5,484 nt of DNA from Bacteroidota bacterium (lineage in GTDB: Bacteria > Bacteroidota > Bacteroidia > Chitinophagales > Chitinophagaceae): assembly GCA_023391895.1 (NCBI GenBank), contig JAEWAC010000418.1, positions 1 through 5,484 on the forward strand, read 5' to 3'. How positions within the stretch are numbered: the first letter of the stretch is position 1; each line of letters begins with the position of its first letter. The notes beneath the pieces were generated by a model, which searched no databases, was not told where the DNA came from, and saw nothing but the letters and a program-made list of their open reading frames with translations. Shown piece after piece: positions 1 through 5,484 of this stretch. The translations under genes and the position numbers were made by a program.

Positions 1-1326
1 GCCAATGGTCACCCGGCCAAAACGCTGGAAAAAGTCTGGACCGACTGGGAAGCTTTTGCCCAGTACGCCTTCAACAAATCGCACTCTACCTGTTATGCTT
101 TTGTAGCGTACCAAACGGCTTATTTAAAAGCCCATTACCCGGCCGAGTACATGTCGGCGGTACTGAATAACGCCAACGCCATTGAAAAGCTCACCTTTTT
201 TATGGAGGAATGCAAACGCATGGGTATTAAAGTGCTGGGTCCGGACATCAATGAGTCTTTGAAAGGTTTTGCCGTGAACCAGGCTGGTGAGATCCGTTTT
301 GGTTTAGGTGGCTTAAAAGGCGTGGGTGAAGCAGCGGTGGAAAGCATTATTGAAGAAAGAAAAGTGGGCGGCACCTATAAGGATCCTTTTGATTTCATGA
401 AGCGTATCAACCAGCGTACCGTGAATAAAAAAACGCTGGAAAGTTTGGTGTATGCCGGTGCTTTTGATTGTTATAAGCAACTACACCGTGCCCAGTATTT
501 CTGTGTGCCCCAGGGCGAAAGCCAAAGCGGGCTGGAAAAAATGATCCGCTATGGCAATACGGTACAGACCCAATCGGCCACGTCCACCAATACTTTATTT
601 GGCGATTTAGGTACCGCACTCGAAATCAAGCCGCCGGTGATACAGCCGTGCCCGCCCTGGTCCTTGACCGAACAACTGGACCACGAAAAGGAAATTACCG
701 GCATCTACCTGAGCGGTCACCCGCTGGACCATTACAAATTTGAAATGAAGCACTATGGCATCAATACCATAGCAGAATACAATGAAGTAAAGGAAAGTAA
801 CCAGCTGAACAATGCGGGCCGGTCGTTCAAACTGCTATGCCTGGTAGCCGGGGCCAACCACCGTATTTCCAAACAAGGCAATAAATTTGGCGCCTTTACG
901 GTCGAGGATTATTCCGGCAAAACGGATATTATGCTGTTTGGCGACAGCTATGTACGCCTAAACCATTACCTGCAGCCCGGCCAGGCCTTATTGATCCTGG
1001 GCGCTTTCAACAAACACAAATACCGCGATGAACTGGAATTTAACATTTCGGCAATAACGCTGGCCGAAAATGTTAAGCTGCAGTTAACAAAGCAACTATG
1101 CCTGGAGCTGGACGTACGCAATTTGGATGAAGAACTGGTAAACTTTCTGGATAAAAACTTCAAAGAACATCCTGGCAAAGCAGGTCTGAAGGTAACGATC
1201 AAAGAACCCAAAGAGAACTTGAAAATCAACCTTATGACGCTGGAGCAGGGCTTTGATATGAATCATGACATGATCCGCTTTCTGGAAGACAAGCCGGAGA
1301 TAGAAGTGCAGGTGGCTACGGCTTAA
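1..1326 (+). CDS. dnaE: DNA polymerase III subunit alpha, C-terminal part (5' end outside window)
   Basis: This is the catalytic alpha subunit of the replicative DNA polymerase, which extends DNA 5'->3' in the holoenzyme at the fork. The reading frame is open from base 1, so 441 residues of the C-terminal part are present out of roughly 1,150-1,250 usual for the family. The palm with its catalytic aspartates lies upstream of the window. In fragment numbering, residues about 20-52 carry the conserved block FNKSHS...YAFVAYQTAYLKAHYPAEYMSA at the end of the fingers. Next comes a helix-hairpin-helix region around INQRTVNKKTLESLVYAGAFD (about 136-156), then the GIYLSGHPLDHY motif (about 235), then an OB-fold beginning at KLLCLVAG (nt 829 to about 1062), and a C-terminal alpha/beta tail. 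The ATG at 151 is an internal methionine, not the start. The gene ends in TAA with no frameshift visible. Identification is firm; the DnaE type rather than PolC follows from this C-terminal domain order. Confidence 0.96.
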   Translation, partial: ANGHPAKTLEKVWTDWEAFAQYAFNKSHSTCYAFVAYQTAYLKAHYPAEYMSAVLNNANAIEKLTFFMEECKRMGIKVLGPDINESLKGFAVNQAGEIRFGLGGLKGVGEAAVESIIEERKVGGTYKDPFDFMKRINQRTVNKKTLESLVYAGAFDCYKQLHRAQYFCVPQGESQSGLEKMIRYGNTVQTQSATSTNTLFGDLGTALEIKPPVIQPCPPWSLTEQLDHEKEITGIYLSGHPLDHYKFEMKHYGINTIAEYNEVKESNQLNNAGRSFKLLCLVAGANHRISKQGNKFGAFTVEDYSGKTDIMLFGDSYVRLNHYLQPGQALLILGAFNKHKYRDELEFNISAITLAENVKLQLTKQLCLELDVRNLDEELVNFLDKNFKEHPGKAGLKVTIKEPKENLKINLMTLEQGFDMNHDMIRFLEDKPEIEVQVATA

Positions 1327-1355
1327 TCTGCCATAATCTTACAAAAAGGTGTCAA

Positions 1356-1388
1356 TTGTACATGGTATTGGAGTTGGTTGTAAATTTG
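1356..1388 (+). promoter_or_regulatory. Bacteroidota-type promoter for thioredoxin
   Basis: A TTG at 1356-1358 is followed after 22 nt by TAAATTTG at 1381-1388. The second element is a perfect match to the Bacteroidota -7 consensus TAnnTTTG, and the spacing falls in the usual range for the -33 TTG element. Transcription would start a few bases downstream, leaving an A/T-rich leader of about 30-35 nt before the ATG at 1429. The element sits in the 102-nt gap after dnaE, where I see no terminator hairpin, so read-through from dnaE may add to this promoter. No start site has been measured here; this is a motif-based call. Confidence 0.72.
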
Positions 1389-1428
1389 CACCATCAAAAT
1401 ATCTTTGATTATTATAAAAAATTGAATC

Positions 1429-1746
1429 ATGGCAAAAGCATTCACAGACAGCAACTTTCAGACAGAAGTGATCAGCTCAGATAAATTAACGGTGGTAGAC
1501 TTTTGGGCGGAGTGGTGCGGACCTTGTAGAGCCATCGGCCCGGTGATTGATGAATTATCGAAAGAATACGAGGGCAAAGTAAACGTGGGTAAAGTAAACG
1601 TTGACGAAAACCCGCAGGTAAGCATGAACTACGGCATTACTTCTATTCCTGCCATTTTGTTTATCAAAGACGGACAGGTAGTAGATAAATTAGTAGGCGC
1701 CCAGCCCAAAGGCAACTTTGTAAAAAAGATCGAAGCGCATATTTAA
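1429..1746 (+). CDS. trxA: Thioredoxin
   Basis: This is a 105-residue cytoplasmic thiol-disulfide oxidoreductase that reduces protein disulfides and is itself recycled by thioredoxin reductase. The active site is WCGPC at residues 29-33 (Cys30, Cys33). The buried Asp24, the cis-proline Pro74 in the TSIP loop, Lys55 and Gly90 sit where they do in E. coli thioredoxin 1, with a constant two-residue offset. There is no signal peptide, which argues for the housekeeping cytoplasmic protein rather than an exported TlpA/ResA type. The start is fixed by an in-frame TGA two codons before the ATG (1423-1425). The leader is A-rich (ATAAAAAATTGAATC) without a Shine-Dalgarno motif, typical of Bacteroidota. 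It lies 102 nt after dnaE but has its own promoter (1356-1388) and terminator (1768-1807), so it is probably expressed largely alone. Confidence 0.97.
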   Translation: MAKAFTDSNFQTEVISSDKLTVVDFWAEWCGPCRAIGPVIDELSKEYEGKVNVGKVNVDENPQVSMNYGITSIPAILFIKDGQVVDKLVGAQPKGNFVKKIEAHI

Positions 1747-1767
1747 GAGTAAACCTCTTTCATTTTT

Positions 1768-1807
1768 AAAAAACTGTTTCATTCCTGAAACAGTTTTTTT
1801 TATTTTG
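1768..1807 (+). terminator. Rho-independent terminator after thioredoxin
   Basis: A perfect 13-bp stem (1768-1780 paired with 1787-1799, core ACTGTTTC/GAAACAGT) with a 6-nt loop ATTCCT is followed by a continuing T-rich run to about 1806. It starts 22 nt after the thioredoxin stop codon and separates that gene from the lipoprotein at 1845. The A-run on the left arm means it could also work in the opposite direction, but no - strand gene needs it here. A weaker 5-bp hairpin (AAGAG/CTCTT, 1745-1759) lies just ahead of it and is probably incidental. Confidence 0.88.
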
Positions 1808-1844
1808 TCACCTTAAAAATTAACAAACCAGAACTAACCCACTT

Positions 1845-3602
1845 ATGAAGCAAAAATGGCTCCTGCCCTATACCCTTAGCTGTGCTTTAATGATAGGTGG
1901 CCTCAGCTGCCAAAAGCCTGTTGAAGGCGTGTTGCCGGAATCAGAAGTTCCCCCCATCGTTCAACTGGCAACGGTTTCCTTATCCGGTCGCGTAGTAGAT
2001 GAAAATAATATACCGGTTGCCGGTGCTTCCGTGAGTGCAGGAGCAGCGGTCAAGACCACGGATGTAAATGGGGAATTTAAATTTTCAAACGTATTACTGG
2101 AAAAAAATGCCGCTTTTATAAAGGTAGAAAAGGCGGGCTATTTTACCGGTTCCCGAACCCTGGTGGCCAGCGAGCAACAGGTGTCGTATGCAGAAATTGA
2201 ACTGATTCCCAATAAAGTGATTGGCACGGTAAACGGAGCCAGCGGCGGTGTAGTACCGGTACCTTCCGGGGGCAATATCGTGTTCCAGTCCAATAGTGTT
2301 GTCAATGCCGCCACCAAGGCCGCTTATTCCGGCAATGTTTCTGTTGCCGCTTTCTTTTTAAACCCAACAGCTGCTAACTTCAACAGCATTATGCCCGGAG
2401 ATTTAAGAGGCATCAGGACCAATAATGAAGAAAGCGGGATGCAATCTTTTGGTATGATGGCAGTGGAACTGACCGGTGCGGGTGGCGAAAAGCTGCAACT
2501 GGCCGATGGCAAAGGCGCCGTTATCACCTTTCCCATACCAGCTGCCCTACAAAGCCAGGCACCGGCCTCTATCCCTCTATGGTATTTTGATGAAGTAAAA
2601 GGCTTATGGAAAGAAGAAGGCGCCGCCACCCGGCAAGGAAGCAATTATGTTGGTTCTGTCGCGCACTTTTCTTTCTGGAACGTGGATGCGCCCTTTGAGT
2701 TGGTGGATTTTGAAGCCCAGATCAAAGATCAGAACAACCAGCCGCTGGCATTTAGCAAGGTTATGATCAATACAGCGAATGATAAGATCAGCAGGATGGG
2801 CTATGGCATCACCGATGCAGCCGGTAAGGTATCGGGGAAAATACCCAGCGGGCAAAGCCTGGAAATCACAGTTTACAACAGCTGCAATGCTGTTATTTAC
2901 ACGAAGGGTATCGGTACTTTTACCAATAAAGCCAACCTGGGCACCATCACGGTAACCAACCCGGCCCCGGCCAGCATCACCTTTACAGGAACGGCAAAAG
3001 ATTGTAACGCAGCCCCTATCACCAATGGCTTTGTAAATATTTCCATCAATGGCAATAATTACCGCACGCCCATTGTAAATGGCAGTTTTAATTATACGGT
3101 GGTCAGTTGCAATAGCCTCAGTAACGGCCGGGCCCAGGTATTTGCTTACGATATTACCAATAACATTGCATCAGACAGCGTACTGGTAACCTTTAGCGGT
3201 ACTACAGCAGCCCCTGTTGATCTTACTGCCTGTGCCAATACGGCAACTGCTTTTATCAATTACACTTTAAACGGAAAAGATTACGCTTTTGCAGCACCGG
3301 CAGATTCCATTACCTCTTATTATAGCAACAATACCACAACGATTGATGCATCCATAAAAAACATCACCAACTTTTCGCAAAACCTGGGCTTTGCTTTTAA
3401 CGGGAACACCCAAGGCACATTTCCGTTACTGTCATTGTATGTAATCACCGATAATAAATACTATAGACTAAATAACCCTATAAATGTAACCATCACCCAA
3501 TACGATGCTGCCAACGGTTTTATAGCCGGCAGCTTTTCAGGAAACGTTACTGATTCTATAAGCACGGTCCCTATGAGTTGTACGTTTAAGGTAAAGCAAT
3601 AA
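1845..3602 (+). CDS. Predicted multi-domain lipoprotein with carboxypeptidase regulatory-like domain, function unknown
   Basis: This 585-residue protein starts with a lipoprotein-like signal peptide: Lys2 and Lys4, a hydrophobic stretch (about 5-20), then GLSC with Cys22 as the likely lipidated residue. The box is imperfect because Leu is at -2 rather than -3. After an acidic/proline-rich linker, residues about 45-110 form a carboxypeptidase regulatory-like (CarbopepD_reg/CnaB-like) fold: SGRVVDENNIPVAGASV...TTDVNGEFKF. Residues about 122-284 form a second module ending in LWYFDEVKGLWKEEG (245-259) and HFSFWNVDAPF (274-284). Two more beta-rich segments follow, about 289-370 (IKDQNNQPLAFSKV...TDAAGKVSGKIPSG) and 377-462. 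A C-terminal module, about 466-585, ends GFIAGSFSGNVTDS...CTFKVKQ, as in many Bacteroidota lipoproteins. No catalytic motif or transmembrane segment beyond the signal is seen. An in-frame TAA at 1821-1823 with no other ATG before 1845 fixes the start. An envelope location is likely; binding or structural roles are guesses only. Confidence 0.85.
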   Translation: MKQKWLLPYTLSCALMIGGLSCQKPVEGVLPESEVPPIVQLATVSLSGRVVDENNIPVAGASVSAGAAVKTTDVNGEFKFSNVLLEKNAAFIKVEKAGYFTGSRTLVASEQQVSYAEIELIPNKVIGTVNGASGGVVPVPSGGNIVFQSNSVVNAATKAAYSGNVSVAAFFLNPTAANFNSIMPGDLRGIRTNNEESGMQSFGMMAVELTGAGGEKLQLADGKGAVITFPIPAALQSQAPASIPLWYFDEVKGLWKEEGAATRQGSNYVGSVAHFSFWNVDAPFELVDFEAQIKDQNNQPLAFSKVMINTANDKISRMGYGITDAAGKVSGKIPSGQSLEITVYNSCNAVIYTKGIGTFTNKANLGTITVTNPAPASITFTGTAKDCNAAPITNGFVNISINGNNYRTPIVNGSFNYTVVSCNSLSNGRAQVFAYDITNNIASDSVLVTFSGTTAAPVDLTACANTATAFINYTLNGKDYAFAAPADSITSYYSNNTTTIDASIKNITNFSQNLGFAFNGNTQGTFPLLSLYVITDNKYYRLNNPINVTITQYDAANGFIAGSFSGNVTDSISTVPMSCTFKVKQ

Positions 3603-3824
3603 AGATGAGGACAAGCTGCTGCCTCCAAATTGTTTTCAACTTTATGAATTTTATCGTCAATGGCGAATGGTCAATAGTGAATGCCAAATCATCATATGGA
3701 TAACCGTTTCGTATTAAACCATATATGGCAATTTGAAGGAGTTGCTTACAATTGATGGTACGCAAGCATGCGTTAATGGATCCGGATCATTGGTAAGTGT
3801 ATCATCGCTTACTGTTTATTTATA
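3603..3824. other. Non-coding stretch between convergent genes
   Basis: About 220 bases between the lipoprotein stop and the shared terminator hold no credible reading frame. What can be seen is a heptanucleotide repeat (3656-3683), a loose dyad (CAAAT...ATATGG at 3685-3699 against CCATAT...ATTTG at 3719-3735, interrupted by internal loops), and the palindrome GATCCGGATC at 3779-3788. I see no remnant of a transposase or of a decayed gene. Because the genes on both sides point inward, promoters are not expected here; the stretch is probably a 3' untranslated region of the lipoprotein message. Confidence 0.6.
3656..3683. repeat. Short tandem heptanucleotide repeat, four units
   Basis: Four consecutive 7-nt units read GTCAATG, GCGAATG, GTCAATA and GTGAATG, giving the consensus G-Y-S-A-A-T-R. 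The array is exactly 28 nt with no spacer and begins 53 nt after the lipoprotein stop codon. Degenerate heptad arrays of this GTCAATG/GTGAATG kind are known from intergenic DNA of cyanobacteria and, from general familiarity, other bacteria. I cannot check the copy number elsewhere in this genome. Confidence 0.65.
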
Positions 3825-3860
3825 AAGAAACCCCATTTAATCAAATGGGGTTTCTTCTTT
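3825..3860. terminator. Bidirectional terminator shared by the lipoprotein gene and nupG
   Basis: A perfect 14-bp stem (3825-3838 with 3843-3856, core AAACCCCATTT/AAATGGGGTTT) closes a 4-nt loop AATC. On the + strand it runs into CTTTTAT, and another run of eight T lies at 3870-3877. On the - strand the outer stem ends in TTTCTT followed by an A/T-rich tail. It lies 28 nt beyond the nupG stop codon and about 220 nt beyond the lipoprotein stop, so its main client is probably nupG, while it also stops + strand transcripts. Confidence 0.85.
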
Positions 3861-3883
3861 TATATGAGCTTTTTTTTACCGGT

Positions 3884-5140
3884 TTAATGCGCAAAGCTTT
3901 TTACTTCTGCCGGGTTGTGTTTGTGCCGGAACAGCAGCATAAACAAAATGGCTACTACCAAAGCATAACCGGCAAAAGCGGTCCAGATGCCGGGCCAGTC
4001 TTTGCTGTTGTCCGGGTTGGTAAAATATTTTTCAATCACGATACCGCTGATGGAGCTGCCCAACAGGGCACCAAAGCCATTGGTCATCATCATAAACACC
4101 CCCTGGGCACTGGCCCTTATTTTCGGATCGATCTGCGTATCCACAAACAAGGAACCCGAAATATTGAAAAAGTCGAAGGCCATACCGTAGATAATACAGG
4201 ATAAAATGATCATCCACAACCCATCGGCCGGGTTACCGTAAGCAAACAATCCAAACCTTAACACCCAGGCAAACATGCTGATCAGCATGACCTGCTTGAT
4301 GCCAAATCTATGCAGGAAGAAAGGAATAGCCAGGATAAAAAGGGTTTCCGAAATCTGGGAGATGGACATGATAATAGCCGGGTATTTGACCGCCAGGGTA
4401 TTTTGATAAGCCGGCACATTGGCAAAGTCGTGCAAAAACGTATCGCCATAGGCATTGGTCAGCTGCAGGGCGGCGCCCAGTAACAAGGCAAATACAAAGA
4501 ACAAAGCCATTTTGGTATTGCGAAACAGCGAAAAAGCCCTTAAGCCCAGCTTATCCACCAGTGGCGCATTGTTGTCTTTGGTGTGCTGGGGCGGACACTT
4601 GGGCAGGGTAAAAGCATAAATACCCAACACCAGCGAAGCAATGGAAGCTACGTAAAACTGCTTGGCAGAGGTTTCAATATGCAGCAGGCTCACGATCCAC
4701 ATGGCTGCAATAAACCCGATGGTGCCCCACACCCGGATGGGAGGAAAGTCTTTGATAATATCTTTTCCGCCCCTGATCAAGGCTGTATAAGAAACCGTAT
4801 TGGTCAGCGACAGCGTTGGCATGTAAAAAACCATGTACAGCAGCAGCACCCAAAAAAATAAGATGGGGTCATTCACCTCAGGAATAAAAAACAAAATAGC
4901 GGCGCCCATCAGGTGGCAAATGCCCAGCAGCTTTTCTGCATTGATCCAGCGGTCGGCAATAATGCCCGTAAGGGCCGGCATAAAAACCGCTGAAATACCC
5001 ATAGTGGAAAAGATGGCGCCAAACTCGGCACCGCCCCATCCTTTGTTCTGAAACCAGTATGCGCCGATGGTAATGAGCCAGGAGCCCCAGATAAAAAACT
5101 CTAAAAAACTAAGAATGGTTAATCTTTGCTTAATACCCAT
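3884..5140 (-). CDS. nupG: Nucleoside:H+ symporter, MFS family (NupG-like)
   Basis: This 418-residue inner-membrane permease should import nucleosides with protons (nucleoside:H+ symporter family within the major facilitator superfamily). About twelve hydrophobic helices can be drawn, in two six-helix halves joined by a hydrophilic loop at about 181-208. It aligns from end to end with E. coli NupG as I remember it, and is the same length: SFLEFFIWGSWL, FMPALTGIIADRW, DFPPIRVWGTIGF, SISQISETLFIL, AFDFFNISGS and RASAQGVFMMMTNGFG. Residues I recall as lining the NupG nucleoside site are present: Arg136, Thr140, Phe143, Gln226, Asn229, Gln262, Glu265, Tyr318, Phe322 (plus Asp323 nearby). The start is fixed by an in-frame TGA at 5167-5165 with no start codon between. 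The leader AAGAAAAAGAAAAGCATA is purine-rich without a classical Shine-Dalgarno. The gene converges on the lipoprotein gene. XapB-like xanthosine specificity cannot be excluded. Confidence 0.93.
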   Translation of the reverse strand: MGIKQRLTILSFLEFFIWGSWLITIGAYWFQNKGWGGAEFGAIFSTMGISAVFMPALTGIIADRWINAEKLLGICHLMGAAILFFIPEVNDPILFFWVLLLYMVFYMPTLSLTNTVSYTALIRGGKDIIKDFPPIRVWGTIGFIAAMWIVSLLHIETSAKQFYVASIASLVLGIYAFTLPKCPPQHTKDNNAPLVDKLGLRAFSLFRNTKMALFFVFALLLGAALQLTNAYGDTFLHDFANVPAYQNTLAVKYPAIIMSISQISETLFILAIPFFLHRFGIKQVMLISMFAWVLRFGLFAYGNPADGLWMIILSCIIYGMAFDFFNISGSLFVDTQIDPKIRASAQGVFMMMTNGFGALLGSSISGIVIEKYFTNPDNSKDWPGIWTAFAGYALVVAILFMLLFRHKHNPAEVKSFAH

Positions 5141-5484
5141 TATGCTTTTCTTTTTCTTGATGGATCAGTACGGCATCTTGATCGGCGTACCGGATCTGTA
5201 AATTGTGAAAGGTTGAATATAAAAAAATAGCCTTGCAGCAGGAGGTTTTAAAAGAGTCCAGTTTCCATTCCAGCGGTTGATGCTCCATTCAGACGAGGGT
5301 ATAAAATTTAATATGTAAACCAGGTTGTTGCATGCGCTGCCTATTCAGATGGGAAGATAAAGAGTTTTGAATAAGTGAATACAGGTTCTTTAAAGATTGA
5401 TGTAAAAGCGGTGCAAATTATAAAGCAGTGTCCTTTCAAATTGTTAAAAAACCCATATGACGGCAGGGCGGTAATGGATAAACG
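5141..5484. other. Non-coding region upstream of nupG
   Basis: These 344 bases up to the window edge contain no convincing gene on either strand. The region must hold the nupG promoter unless nupG is co-transcribed with a gene beyond the edge. No exact TAnnTTTG element on the - strand was found. The nearest match is TATAATTTG at 5422-5414 preceded by TTTG at 5440-5437, but the 14-nt spacer is too short and the leader would be about 270 nt. An imperfect dyad at 5163-5196 is described separately. No tRNA-like fold or known riboswitch core was recognised by eye. Confidence 0.55.
5163..5196. repeat. Imperfect inverted repeat just upstream of nupG start
   Basis: GATC-A-GTACG (5163-5172) can pair with CGTAC-CG-GATC (5186-5196), giving a 5-bp inner and a 4-bp outer stem with a small internal bulge around a 13-nt loop. 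A third GATC lies in the loop (5180-5183). The dyad ends 23 nt before the nupG ATG, so it could be an operator or a hairpin in the leader RNA. It may equally be chance; there is only one example to judge from. Confidence 0.35.

Noticed and set aside
1573..1602. A 15-nt near-perfect tandem repeat inside thioredoxin, coding GKVNV twice
   Set aside because: The protein aligns with E. coli thioredoxin without a gap at this point, so it is not an inserted duplication; the family normally has two similar strand segments here.
1801..1807. TATTTTG before the lipoprotein gene as a -7 promoter element
   Set aside because: It is one base short of TAnnTTTG, overlaps the terminator's T-run and has no TTG at suitable spacing upstream.
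3779..3788. Palindrome GATCCGGATC
   Set aside because: Short palindromes are common by chance, and there is no second copy or partner gene to suggest an operator.
3797..4204. 135-codon + strand frame over the end of nupG
   Set aside because: It lies across the shared terminator and opposite the clear NupG frame, with no recognisable product; it is a shadow frame.
5240..5245. AGGAGG on the + strand as a ribosome binding site
   Set aside because: No start codon with an open frame follows at a suitable distance.
5414..5440. TTTG...TATAATTTG on the - strand as the nupG promoter
   Set aside because: The spacer is only about 14 nt and the implied leader about 270 nt; too weak to list as a promoter.
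5341..5484. Open frame of 47 codons on the - strand running in from the window edge
   Set aside because: The translation shows no recognisable family and the stretch is A/T-rich; too short to tell a gene end from chance.
1..5484. CRISPR array, insertion sequence, defence island or other new multi-gene system
   Set aside because: No regularly spaced repeats, transposase, terminal inverted repeats or nuclease/toxin genes are visible; the four genes are unrelated and mostly housekeeping.

Overview
The window reads as ordinary chromosomal DNA of a Bacteroidota bacterium, most likely a Chitinophagaceae-type member. The clues are an A-rich, Shine-Dalgarno-poor leader before the genes whose starts can be seen, a near-ideal Bacteroidota promoter (TTG, 22-nt spacer, TAAATTTG) ahead of thioredoxin, and a large secreted lipoprotein with carboxypeptidase-regulatory-like folds. 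The exact genus is not decidable from this sequence.

Layout: (1) 1-1326, + strand, is the C-terminal third of the replicative DNA polymerase III alpha subunit (dnaE), cut by the window's left edge. (2) 1429-1746, + strand, is a small cytoplasmic thioredoxin with its own promoter and a strong hairpin terminator at 1768-1807, so it can be made as a monocistronic message although it follows dnaE closely. (3) 1845-3602, + strand, is a 585-residue predicted lipoprotein built from several beta-sandwich-like modules, of unknown function. (4) 3603-3883 is non-coding and holds a four-unit heptanucleotide repeat and a hairpin terminator shared by the converging genes on either side. (5) 3884-5140, - strand, is a 418-residue major-facilitator nucleoside:proton symporter very close to NupG. 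(6) 5141-5484 has no recognisable gene; it contains an imperfect dyad just upstream of nupG.

The genes do not form one pathway. dnaE and thioredoxin are housekeeping neighbours, the lipoprotein is an isolated envelope gene, and nupG is a separate transcription unit facing it. I found no mobile element, CRISPR array, toxin-antitoxin pair, defence system or RNA gene. I see no evidence of a new multi-gene system. The most unusual item is the central module of the lipoprotein, with its Trp-rich signature, and the short heptad repeat downstream of it.
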